DNA of 64,000 bases from JANQPX01 sp965222015 (GTDB taxonomy: Bacteria; Pseudomonadota; Alphaproteobacteria; Geminicoccales; Geminicoccaceae). Of this stretch, positions 16,882 through 24,483 are shown one piece after another. Where the stretch lies: positions 124,001 to 188,000 of the forward strand of contig CBDCTL010000017.1 in the NCBI GenBank assembly GCA_965222015.1, in the 5' to 3' direction. A model generated the notes under the pieces. That model saw only the letters and a program-made list of their open reading frames with translations, did not search any database and was not told the origin of the DNA. A program made the translations under genes and the position numbers. Each line of letters begins with the position of its first letter. Positions within the stretch are counted from its first letter, which is position 1.

Positions 16882-18678
16882 ATGAGCGATGGCAGGATGC
16901 AGAGCTCGGAGGAGGTCGCGGAGCAGATCGGCACTCTGGCCGAGCAGAGCCGCCGCGTGGTCGAGCATTTCTGGCAGCGGCAGCTCAGGGAGCAGGCCGA
17001 AGGCGGCTATTCCCTGGTCGATCCCAACAGCCTGTCCCAGGCGTTTTTCGATTTCGGCGCCAGGCTGATGGCCGATCCGACGAAGCTGGCCGAGGCGCAG
17101 GTCGCGTTCTGGCAGAGCCAGGCGGCGCTCTGGCAGCGCATGATGGTGCGGGCGAGCGGCGAGGAGACCGAGCCGCTGATCGCGCCCGAGCGCGGCGATC
17201 GGCGTTTCAAGCATCAGGCCTGGGATGACGAACTGCTGTTCGACTACATCAAGCAATCCTATCTGCTCAGCGCGGACTGGATGCAGAACGTGGTCGACGA
17301 GGTCGAGGACGACGACAAGGAGCGAAAGGAGCGCGTCGCCTTCTTCACGCGCCAGTTCGTCTCCGCCATGTCGCCGACCAATTTCGCGCTCACCAATCCG
17401 ACCGTGCTGGAAAAGGCGCGGGAGACCGGGGGCCGCAATCTGGTGGAGGGACTGAAGCATCTGCTCGCCGATCTCGAGCGCGGCGAAGGGCGCCTAAAGA
17501 TCAGCATGGCCGACGAAAGCGCATTCGTGGTCGGCGAGAACGTCGCCGCCAGCGAAGGGCAGGTGGTTTTTCAGAACGACCTGATGCAGCTGATCCAGTA
17601 CGCGCCGACCACGGAAACGGTGTTCAAGAGACCGCTTTTGCTGGTGCCGCCCTGGATCAACAAGTTCTACATCCTGGACCTCCAGCCGAAGAACAGCTTC
17701 ATCCGCCATGCCGTCGACGAGGGGCACACCGTCTTCGTCGTCTCCTGGGCGAATCCTACCGAAGCCCATGCCAGGAAATCGTTCGACGACTATCTCGTGG
17801 AAGGACCGCTCGCCGCGATGGAGGCCATCGAGCAGGCGACCGGCGAGCGCGAGATCAACGTGCTCGGTTTTTGCATCGGCGGCATCCTGGTGAGCACGCT
17901 GCTCGCCCATCTGACCGTCAAGGGCGAGGAGGACCGCATCAAATCCGCGACGTTCCTGACCTCGCTATTCGATTTCAGGGACGTGGGCGAGGCGCGGGTC
18001 TTCATCGACGACCGGCAGATCGCGCAGATGGAGCGCCATATCGCGAAGAAGGGTTATCTCGAAGGTCATCACATGGCCGACATGTTCTCGATGATGCGCG
18101 AGAACGATCTGATCTGGTCCTTCGTGGTCAACAACTACCTGATGGGCCGCGAGCCCATGGCCTTCGACCTGCTCTATTGGAATGCGGACAGCACGCGGCT
18201 GCCGGCGACCATGCTGCTGCAGTATCTGAAGGGGTTCTATCAGCGAAACCTCCTGCGCGAACCGGGCGGCCTGACCATCGGCGGCACGCCGATCGACCTC
18301 ACGCGCGTCAAGACGCCGGTCTATCTGATGGCGGCGAAGGAGGACCACATCGCGCCCTGGCGAAGCTGCTATCCCGGCACGCAGCTGTTCGCCGGGCCCA
18401 GGCGATTCATCCTCGCCGCATCCGGCCATATCGCGGGCGTGGTCAATCCGCCCGGTGCCAAGAAATACGGCCACTGGATCAATACCAAGCTGCCGCAGGA
18501 TCCGGACGACTGGCTGGAGGCGGCCGTGTGGAACGAGGGCTCCTGGTGGCCGGACTGGTATCGCTGGCTGAAATCCAAAGCCGGCAGGAAAGTGCCCGCG
18601 CGCACGGTCGGCGACGGCAAGCTCAAGCCGATCGAGCCGGCGCCAGGATCCTACGTGAAGGTGCGCATCGACGGGTGA
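16882..18678 (+). CDS. phaC: class I poly(3-hydroxyalkanoate) synthase
   Basis: Polymerises hydroxyacyl-CoA into storage polyester at the granule surface. 598 residues, a normal class I length. The N-terminal helical part (residues 1-~200) is followed by an alpha/beta-hydrolase core. The lipase-like box GFCIGG carries the catalytic Cys331 (codon at 17872). The Asp is in AAKEDHIAPW and the His in ASGHIAGVVNPP. The start at 16882 (MSDGRMQSSEE) follows GGAG by about 9 nt. It is monocistronic as far as visible. No phaAB or phasin gene lies next to it. Confidence 0.96.
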   Translation: MSDGRMQSSEEVAEQIGTLAEQSRRVVEHFWQRQLREQAEGGYSLVDPNSLSQAFFDFGARLMADPTKLAEAQVAFWQSQAALWQRMMVRASGEETEPLIAPERGDRRFKHQAWDDELLFDYIKQSYLLSADWMQNVVDEVEDDDKERKERVAFFTRQFVSAMSPTNFALTNPTVLEKARETGGRNLVEGLKHLLADLERGEGRLKISMADESAFVVGENVAASEGQVVFQNDLMQLIQYAPTTETVFKRPLLLVPPWINKFYILDLQPKNSFIRHAVDEGHTVFVVSWANPTEAHARKSFDDYLVEGPLAAMEAIEQATGEREINVLGFCIGGILVSTLLAHLTVKGEEDRIKSATFLTSLFDFRDVGEARVFIDDRQIAQMERHIAKKGYLEGHHMADMFSMMRENDLIWSFVVNNYLMGREPMAFDLLYWNADSTRLPATMLLQYLKGFYQRNLLREPGGLTIGGTPIDLTRVKTPVYLMAAKEDHIAPWRSCYPGTQLFAGPRRFILAASGHIAGVVNPPGAKKYGHWINTKLPQDPDDWLEAAVWNEGSWWPDWYRWLKSKAGRKVPARTVGDGKLKPIEPAPGSYVKVRIDG

Positions 18679-18702
18679 TCACCGGTCGCCACCGCGTCTC
18701 GA

Positions 18703-18981
18703 TCAGTCCTTCTGCCGCTTGTCGCCGTCCGGCTTGGACGCGCCGCCCGCCATGCCGGTCATGAACTGACGCCAGAACTGCTCCTGGATCTGGCTGAAGC
18801 CCTTGATGCTTTCGGGCAGCCAGACCTTGAGCAGGGCCTCTGGATCGGTGGTGGCCAGCGTTTTGGAGAGTTGGTCGCGAAGCTGGGCGATCAGTTCGTC
18901 CTGCATCGGTTCGATATTGGGCAGGCCGAGAAACGTCCGCGCTTCCTGCGGCGTGCAGTCGATGTCGATGGTGACTTTCAT
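18703..18981 (-). CDS. DUF6489-family protein
   Basis: 92 residues that open with VTIDIDCTPQEARTFLGLP and continue with a helical middle (MQDELIAQLRDQLSKTL) and an aromatic C-terminal helix (IQEQFWRQFM). I recognise this as the small alphaproteobacterial DUF6489 family. The function is not known. The CTPEEAR-FLGLP motif is shared with proteins found near PHA genes, and this one is convergent with phaC (24-nt gap). It is a soluble cytoplasmic protein by composition. Confidence 0.8.
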   Translation of the reverse strand: MKVTIDIDCTPQEARTFLGLPNIEPMQDELIAQLRDQLSKTLATTDPEALLKVWLPESIKGFSQIQEQFWRQFMTGMAGGASKPDGDKRQKD

Positions 18982-19069
18982 GGCGCGATGATCCAGGCGC
19001 AGAGGTTCGGATGATCGAAGGGGAGAGTGCGTTCGCCGGGCCCGTCCGTTCGCGCCGGACCATCCCGCA

Positions 19070-19879
19070 TCAGGAGCCCGAGCGTTCCATCATGATCTTG
19101 CCGCTCGGATCGACGATCTGCAGCGACAGCGGTCCTAGGCCGTTGGCCACGGACTGCCAGCGATCGAACAGCGCGTTCATGTAGCTGGTCTGACCGGCTT
19201 CGGGGACGTTGGCCCAGGTTTCGGTGGCCAGCACCTGCACCGCGCCGCCGCCGGTGGAGCGGACGTCGTCGAAAAGGCTGATGCCGGCGACCGAAACCGC
19301 GCGGCTGTTCAGTTCCGAGACCGTGTCGCGAAAACTCTTGACCGCGGCCGGCTCCTGATCGGAAGCGAGGGCCGCCGTGGTGGTCGTCGTGCCGGCCGCG
19401 GCGCTGGTGGTCGCGTCGGCGGGAGTCACCGCAGTCTGCTCGCTCGGTACGACGATGGCGGCCGTGGTTTCGGCGGGCGGCGTGGCGGCGGCTTCGAGAT
19501 CCGCATCCCGTGCATCGTCGCCGGCCACCACTTCGGCAGGCGCCGGCTTGGGCGTTTCGGCGGGAGCCGGCGCCGCGGCGGCCGCGCCTGGTTTCACCAG
19601 CAGGGGACCGTAGACCCAGCCGCGTCGTCCCTGATCCGGGAACTCGACGAAGAACCACTCGCCCTTGGCGGCGATCTCGACGATGCGTGCGCCGGGATTG
19701 ATGGTCATCAGCACATCGGTGCTGGTGCTCGGCCCGGAGCGGACATTGACGTTCTGGCGATCGATGGCCCAAAGGTCACCTTCCGCAGCGGTTGCCGGCG
19801 GGATGGACGAGATCAAAACGCCGAGAACTGCAGCGCCGAGAAGCGGGGTGATGGAGGCTGCGGCGACGGCCGTTCTCAT
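19070..19879 (-). CDS. exported SH3-domain protein
   Basis: 269 residues with a signal peptide (residues 1-~30, ending near PATAAEG). A bacterial SH3 domain follows (QNVNVRSGPSTSTDVLMTIN ... GEWFFVEF ... RRGWVYGPLL), then a long Ala/Thr/Pro linker (~100 residues) and a C-terminal domain with LATETWANVPEAGQTSYMNA and IVDPSGKIMME. GGGAG is directly adjacent to ATG 19885 but 6 nt from ATG 19879, so the second ATG is the better start. SH3 domains of this type often bind peptidoglycan in the periplasm. The C-terminal domain is unrecognised. Confidence 0.8.
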   Translation of the reverse strand: MRTAVAAASITPLLGAAVLGVLISSIPPATAAEGDLWAIDRQNVNVRSGPSTSTDVLMTINPGARIVEIAAKGEWFFVEFPDQGRRGWVYGPLLVKPGAAAAAPAPAETPKPAPAEVVAGDDARDADLEAAATPPAETTAAIVVPSEQTAVTPADATTSAAAGTTTTTAALASDQEPAAVKSFRDTVSELNSRAVSVAGISLFDDVRSTGGGAVQVLATETWANVPEAGQTSYMNALFDRWQSVANGLGPLSLQIVDPSGKIMMERSGS

Positions 19880-20202
19880 CGGCATCTCCCTGTTTCGAAG
19901 GTCATCCAGAAGCTCTCGATCGGCGGCACCGGGGACGATCGAAGGCCGATCGGGGCATGAACGGTACCCGGTCGACGACGCTTCGGGCGATCGCGACAAT
20001 CTGCATCGAAATAGCCTCGAAAACGCCAGGCCGCAAGAGGCAAGAGCCGCCCGCGGGCGGCGCCGGACCGGTGAGAGACCCTGATCCGGAAGGGATCCGC
20101 GGCGCAGATCTCGCGCTCGCCAAGGCGCCGAAGCCGTGAGATATTTTCGTTTTGCGACGAGCCGCCGTCTTCCGGCGACCGATCATGTGGGAGTAGAAAG
20201 CC
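19880..20202. other. 323-nt divergent intergenic region
   Basis: It holds the promoters of the SH3 protein gene (minus) and the GFA gene (plus). GGGAGTAGAAAGCC precedes the ATG at 20203. The stretch 20060-20140 has some glycine-riboswitch-like words (GAGAGACC, GCGCCGAAG) but does not complete the motif. Confidence 0.4.
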
Positions 20203-20628
20203 ATGGGCGGCGAGGGGCACGAGAAAAGCGGATCCTGTCTTTGCGGCGCCGTCCGCTATCGGGTCGACGGTCCGATGCGGCCGGTGGTCGGGTGCCATTG
20301 CGGGCAGTGCCGAAAGCAGACCGGCCACTTCATGGCGGCGACCGGCGTGCGCATGCAATATTTCGAGCTGGTCGAGGAGCGTGGCCTCGAATGGTACCGG
20401 TCGAGCGACGAGGCGCGGCGCGGCTTTTGCCGCGAATGCGGTTCGACCCTGTTCTGGAAGCCGGACGACGCCGATCGGATCGCGATCGCCGCGGGATCGC
20501 TCGACGGCCCGACCGGGCTCGCCGTCGCGGCCCACATCTTCGTCGCCGACAAGGGGGATTATTATCGGCTCGACCCCGATCTGCCCTGCCATGACGGCGG
20601 AGGTGCGGATGTGCCGACGCCGGACTGA
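20203..20628 (+). CDS. GFA / CENP-V domain protein
   Basis: 141 residues of the Gfa-like family (glutathione-dependent formaldehyde-activating enzyme fold). The zinc ligands are clear: CLCGAVRY, then CHCGQCRKQTG, then the later FCRECGSTLFW. Members bind zinc and sometimes glutathione adducts, but most, like this one, have unknown substrates. It starts with a good ribosome site. It is convergent with the ABC permease gene at 20635 (6-nt gap), so it is probably monocistronic. Confidence 0.9.
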   Translation: MGGEGHEKSGSCLCGAVRYRVDGPMRPVVGCHCGQCRKQTGHFMAATGVRMQYFELVEERGLEWYRSSDEARRGFCRECGSTLFWKPDDADRIAIAAGSLDGPTGLAVAAHIFVADKGDYYRLDPDLPCHDGGGADVPTPD

Positions 20629-20634
20629 CCGTGA

Positions 20635-21420
20635 TCAGGGCTCGGGCTCGATCGCGCTCGCATGCCACTTGCGCAGGAGCAGGCGGGACAGGAGTGCCAA
20701 GAACAGAAAGATCAGAATACCGGTGACCGAGATCAGGAAGAGTGCGGCGAACATGCGCGGGATGTTCAGCCGGTAGCCGGCTTCCAGAATGCGAAAGGCG
20801 AGGCCGGAGCCGGCTCCGGCGGTGCCGGCCGCGAATTCGGCGACGATCGCGCCGATCAGCGAAAGCCCGCCCGCGATCCGAAGGCCGCCCATGAAATAGG
20901 GCAGGGCGGCGGGCATGCGCAGGTGGCGAAGCGTCTGCCAGCGGCTGGCGCCGTGCAGGCGGAACAGATCCACGAGATGGCGATCGGCGCTGTTCAGGCC
21001 GAGGGTTGTGTTGGCGAGGATCGGGAAGAAGGCGACGATCCAGGCGCAGATCAGCTGCGCGGTCCCGGTGTCGTCGACATAGATCAGGATCAGGGGCGCG
21101 ATCGCGATTACCGGCGTCACCTGAAGGATCACCGCGAACGGATAGAAGCTGCGTTCGATCCAGGGCGAGAGGCTGAACAGCACCGCGAGACCGACGCCGC
21201 CCAGGATGGCGATCAGCAGGGCGGAAAAGGTGATCTGGAGCGTCACCAGGAGTGAGCCCGAGAGCGTCGGCCAATCCTCGATCAGGCTCTGCAGCACCAG
21301 GCCCGGGCCCGGCAGGATGTAGTGGGGGATGTCGTTCAGGCGGACCACCAGGTCCCAGGCGAGCAGCGCCAGCGCGCCGATCGCGACGGGCAAGGCGAAG
21401 GCAAGGCCAGGCACCTTCAT
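20635..21420 (-). CDS. ABC transporter permease (SsuC/TauC/ThiX type)
   Basis: 261 residues with about six membrane helices and the cytoplasmic EAA-like loop DLFRLHGASRWQTLRHLRMP. This places it in the taurine/sulfonate/nitrate/pyrimidine-precursor permease group. It overlaps the ATPase gene upstream by ATGA (21417-21420), so they are translationally coupled. No binding protein gene lies nearby, so the substrate cannot be assigned. Confidence 0.9.
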   Translation of the reverse strand: MKVPGLAFALPVAIGALALLAWDLVVRLNDIPHYILPGPGLVLQSLIEDWPTLSGSLLVTLQITFSALLIAILGGVGLAVLFSLSPWIERSFYPFAVILQVTPVIAIAPLILIYVDDTGTAQLICAWIVAFFPILANTTLGLNSADRHLVDLFRLHGASRWQTLRHLRMPAALPYFMGGLRIAGGLSLIGAIVAEFAAGTAGAGSGLAFRILEAGYRLNIPRMFAALFLISVTGILIFLFLALLSRLLLRKWHASAIEPEP

Positions 21421-22280
21421 GCGGCCATCGCTTCCTTCAGGGCCAGGGACACCTGTCGGCAGCGATCGAGATAGACCTGCGAGCTTCTAAAATCCTCGCT
21501 GCGTGGGTGGGGGGCGTCGATCGCGATCTCGGCAGCGATGCGACCCGGCCGATCGGTCATGACCAGAATGCGATCGGAGAGAAAGACCGACTCGTAGACG
21601 CTGTGGGTGACGAAGATGACGGTCCAGCGTTGCCGCCGCCAGAGGCTCAAAAGGTCGTCGTTCAGCTTGAACCGGGTGATCTCGTCGAGGGCGGCGAAGG
21701 GCTCGTCCATCAGCATCAGCGCCGGCTCGGTGACGATCGCGCGGGCGATCGAGGCGCGCATTCTCATGCCGCCGGAGAGTTCCCTCGGATAGGCGCCCTC
21801 GAACCCCCGAAGCCCGACCATGCCGAGCGCCGCTTCGACGCGGGATGCGGCGGCGCGCTTCGCCACGCCCTGCAGGCGAAGCGGCAGGTAGACATTGTCG
21901 AAGGCAGTCGCCCAGGGCATCAGCGTCGGATCCTGAAACACGAAGCCGGCAGGCCGCCTGCCGCCCGATCGGTCGATGCGCGATCCCGTGATGCGGCCAC
22001 AGGTCGGCTCGGCCAGGCCTGCGATTAGGCGAAGCACCGTGGTCTTGCCGCAGCCGCTCGGGCCGAGCAGGCTCAGAAACTCCCATTCGGCGACCGCGAG
22101 GTCGAGGCCGGCGAGCGCTTCGGTGCCGTTGGCGAACGTCTTTCCGACGCCCTCCAGCCGCACCGCCGCCGCTGGCGAAGGCGCAGAGATGGCAGATCGA
22201 TGATCGGCGTCGATGGCGTGCCGCTCCTCATGATGAACAGGTGGCGTGTCGATTGCAGAGTTGGTCTCACCAGCCGTCAC
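21417..22280 (-). CDS. ABC transporter ATPase (SsuB/TauB/ThiZ type)
   Basis: 287 residues: Walker A GPSGCGKTT, Q-loop FVFQDPTLMPWATAF, signature LSGGMRMR, Walker B LMLMDEPFAALDE and switch THSVYESVFLS. The Q-loop and LSGGM sequences are typical of the sulfonate/nitrate/pyrimidine-precursor family. The first ~35 residues are extra and His-rich. The GTG at 22280 is the furthest good start and a shorter form is possible. First gene of a two-gene operon with the permease. The periplasmic binding protein must be encoded elsewhere. Confidence 0.9.
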   Translation of the reverse strand: MTAGETNSAIDTPPVHHEERHAIDADHRSAISAPSPAAAVRLEGVGKTFANGTEALAGLDLAVAEWEFLSLLGPSGCGKTTVLRLIAGLAEPTCGRITGSRIDRSGGRRPAGFVFQDPTLMPWATAFDNVYLPLRLQGVAKRAAASRVEAALGMVGLRGFEGAYPRELSGGMRMRASIARAIVTEPALMLMDEPFAALDEITRFKLNDDLLSLWRRQRWTVIFVTHSVYESVFLSDRILVMTDRPGRIAAEIAIDAPHPRSEDFRSSQVYLDRCRQVSLALKEAMAA

Positions 22281-22389
22281 GGGTCAAGGCGAAAGACGGC
22301 GGGTGCGCCCCGTTCGTACCGGCTTTGTTCTCCATCCAAATCGGTCCTATGATGCCGGTCGCGATCGCGAATCGAGAGCGGAAGGGCTG

Positions 22390-22866
22390 ATGGCGAAGCG
22401 AAAGGCGGCGAAAAAACCATCGCTGGAGTGGCGGATCCTGCGCTGGACGCTGGCGGTCGTCTTCTGGCGCCTGCCGATGTCGATCCTGCGGGCGGCGGGC
22501 TGGCTGTTCCGCCTTATCGCCCTGCCGTTTCGCCGGCGCGCGGAGGAGCCCGAAACCGCGGACAGCTTCTACAGGTCCCATCGATGGCGGCGGCTTCGGG
22601 TGGATGCGCTCGAGGCCAATCGTGAGCGTTATGGCATGCTCGCCTGCGAATGCTGCGGGATGGTGGACGTCGGCTCCTTTCACGTCGACCATATCTACCC
22701 GCGCTCGACTCATCCCGAACTCGCTCTGGACCCCGCCAACCTGCAGGTGCTGTGCGACGACTGCAATGTCGGCAAGGGAACCGCCTACACCACCAACTGG
22801 CGAGGCGGCGAGGGCCCGTCTTTGCCGCGGCGCCGGGGCCTCGGCCGCTTCCTCGCCCGCCCCTGA
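22390..22866 (+). CDS. HNH endonuclease with N-terminal membrane segment
   Basis: 158 residues from ATG 22390 (GGAAGGGCTG just upstream). The N-terminal third is basic (MAKRKAAKKPS), then hydrophobic (WTLAVVFWRLPMSILRAAGW, continuing to ~residue 50), suggesting an inner-membrane anchor. The HNH fold follows: CECCG, then FHVDHIYPRS (His-Asp-His), an Asn in PANLQVLCDDCN and the second zinc Cys pair. HNH domains of this kind cut or nick DNA, but membrane attachment is unusual for them. No restriction or phage neighbour is present. It is divergent from the ABC ATPase gene. Confidence 0.8.
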   Translation: MAKRKAAKKPSLEWRILRWTLAVVFWRLPMSILRAAGWLFRLIALPFRRRAEEPETADSFYRSHRWRRLRVDALEANRERYGMLACECCGMVDVGSFHVDHIYPRSTHPELALDPANLQVLCDDCNVGKGTAYTTNWRGGEGPSLPRRRGLGRFLARP

Positions 22867-23043
22867 GATTTTTTTCGCCCTCTCAATTCTTAAGGGAAAT
22901 TTCTGCCGTTGGGGCCCTTCTATATTGAAAAGGGTTGGTGGTGTCGCGTTTTTTTATTGATAAAGTCCAAAATTTCATTGTCATTTGCTGAGCGGTGCGT
23001 TTTTTTTGCTTTGGGGATTGTTCGATCGATTTGGAGGGGCGAC
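22867..23043 (+). promoter_or_regulatory. AT-rich leader of the toxin-like gene
   Basis: This 177-nt stretch is far richer in A and T than its surroundings, with long T-runs (from 22867 and near 22950). It ends in a strong ribosome site (GGAGGGG, 6 nt before ATG 23044). It is the presumed promoter of the toxin/immunity pair and the kind of DNA bound by silencers of acquired genes. No exact -35/-10 pair can be fixed. Confidence 0.45.
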
Positions 23044-23892
23044 ATGGGCTGGGGCGTGTTCGGCGATATTGCCGACGGTGCGAAAGGGCTGGCGAGTGGT
23101 GCTGCCGATCTGGCGTCCGGAGCGAGCAAGGCGTTCGATAGCGCACTGGACACGGCGGGCGATGCGATCGGCAGCGCGAGCAGGGCGGTCGGCAACGCCT
23201 CGATTTCGGATATCGGCCACACGTCGCTCGACGTTCTCGGCATGGTTCCGGTCGTCGGCGAGGTCGCGGATCTCGCCAATGCCGGCTGGTATGCCGCCGA
23301 GGGCGACTACACGAACGCCGCCCTTTCCGCCGCCGGCGCCATCCCCTTTGCCGGCAACGCCGCCACCGCCGCCAAATGGGGCAAGAAGGCGGTGGACGCA
23401 GCGGATATGGCTTCCGACGGTCTGAGGCTGGCGAACAACGCCGGCGATGCCGCCAAAGCCGTCGACGCCGCCAGCACGGTCGCGAAGGCGGAGGTGCCGA
23501 GCGGGCCGCAGGTCCTGTTCGGCCAGCGGCGGGTGAGCCCGAACTTCGGTAAGGAGGGACGGCCCGAGCATCTGGCCGGGCGTCCGATCGCCGACGTCGC
23601 GGCGGATCTGAAGTCCGGCAGGATCAGCGCCGACGACGTGCCGATCGAAGCCTTCCGTCACGGCGATGAACTGGTGTCGACCAACACGCGCTCGCTCGCC
23701 GCCCTCAGCGAGGCCGGCGTAACTCCGACCAACGTGACGATCGTGAATCCGACCAGGAGCCATTTGAGGCGTCTGGACGAAACGCCTATCCTTCCGAATG
23801 CCGACCTGCCGGGGACCCGCGTGCCGGTGACACCGACGCACAAAGACCATACGGTGCTGCGCGTGATCGAAATACCGGGGAGACTTCATTGA
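23044..23892 (+). CDS. polymorphic-toxin-like protein
   Basis: 282 residues. Residues 1-~60 are an Ala/Gly/Ser-rich helical repeat. Residues ~60-115 hold the block LGMVPVVGEVADLANAGWYA, GDYTNAALSAAGAIPFAG, AKWGKK, the pre-toxin segment common in Rhs and other polymorphic toxins. The C-terminal ~125 residues start at about QVLFGQRRVSPNFG. They contain GRPIADVAADLKSGRISADD and HGDELVSTNTRSLAALSEAG, reminiscent of ParB/sulfiredoxin-like nuclease folds, though I cannot name the toxin family. No signal peptide, Rhs repeat or secretion module is present, so the export route is unknown. The gene overlaps its downstream partner, as toxin/immunity pairs do. Confidence 0.75.
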   Translation: MGWGVFGDIADGAKGLASGAADLASGASKAFDSALDTAGDAIGSASRAVGNASISDIGHTSLDVLGMVPVVGEVADLANAGWYAAEGDYTNAALSAAGAIPFAGNAATAAKWGKKAVDAADMASDGLRLANNAGDAAKAVDAASTVAKAEVPSGPQVLFGQRRVSPNFGKEGRPEHLAGRPIADVAADLKSGRISADDVPIEAFRHGDELVSTNTRSLAALSEAGVTPTNVTIVNPTRSHLRRLDETPILPNADLPGTRVPVTPTHKDHTVLRVIEIPGRLH

Positions 23893-24464
23893 GCGAGGCC
23901 AAACCGCGACTGCTGCCGGTGGTCGCCCCCTGGATGGTCGCCGCCTCGGCGCCCTTTTTGACGTCCGAGCGTTCGGAGACCGGGCAGCCGCTGTCGGTGA
24001 CCTTCGTCGGCTATTTCAAGCTGGATCACCTGCAGCTTCCCGATGGCAGCCCGAAGTTTGAGATCGTGCAGGAACCGCCCCTGTTCGAACCTGCGACCGC
24101 GGACGAAAGGCACCCCTATCGTCTGGTCAGGATCATTTTTTCCGGCGGCTGCGACATGCGGACGGTGCCGGCGTTTTCCGACGGCGAGGTGATCGAGGAG
24201 GACGCTTACGACTGGTCCTGCGTGCCCGGCGATCTCCGGCCCGGCGAAGACGCCATGGCCAATCGCGAGCGTCGGAACCGTTACTGGCTGGAAACCGGCA
24301 CATCGCCGGACCCGGGTGTCTATGAGATCGACGGCTCGCCCTGGCTCGCCGAGCTCGGCGAGCGCGGCCGGGGGCTGCATCACTACATGATCCTCGGCAA
24401 TGACGACTATGTCGAGGTGCTGGCGGAGGGGTGGTCCTGGCAGGCTGGCCAGGCCGTATCCTGA
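23889..24464 (+). CDS. candidate immunity protein
   Basis: 191 residues of a soluble, acidic protein with no domain I recognise. It starts at TTG 23889, whose TTGA overlaps the toxin stop TGA (23890-23892), so translation should be coupled to the toxin gene. The position immediately after a polymorphic toxin, the size and the acidic character suit an immunity protein binding the basic toxin domain. This rests on context only. The gene is convergent with imuB (19-nt gap). Confidence 0.65.
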   Translation: MSEAKPRLLPVVAPWMVAASAPFLTSERSETGQPLSVTFVGYFKLDHLQLPDGSPKFEIVQEPPLFEPATADERHPYRLVRIIFSGGCDMRTVPAFSDGEVIEEDAYDWSCVPGDLRPGEDAMANRERRNRYWLETGTSPDPGVYEIDGSPWLAELGERGRGLHHYMILGNDDYVEVLAEGWSWQAGQAVS

Positions 24465-24483
24465 GTGGCGGCAGAGCGGTCTC

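Noticed and set aside
20040..20150. Possible glycine riboswitch before the GFA gene
   Set aside because: GAGAGACC and GCGCCGAAG occur, but the paired aptamer helices and the GCAA/CTCTCAGG parts are missing, and the downstream gene has no link to glycine.
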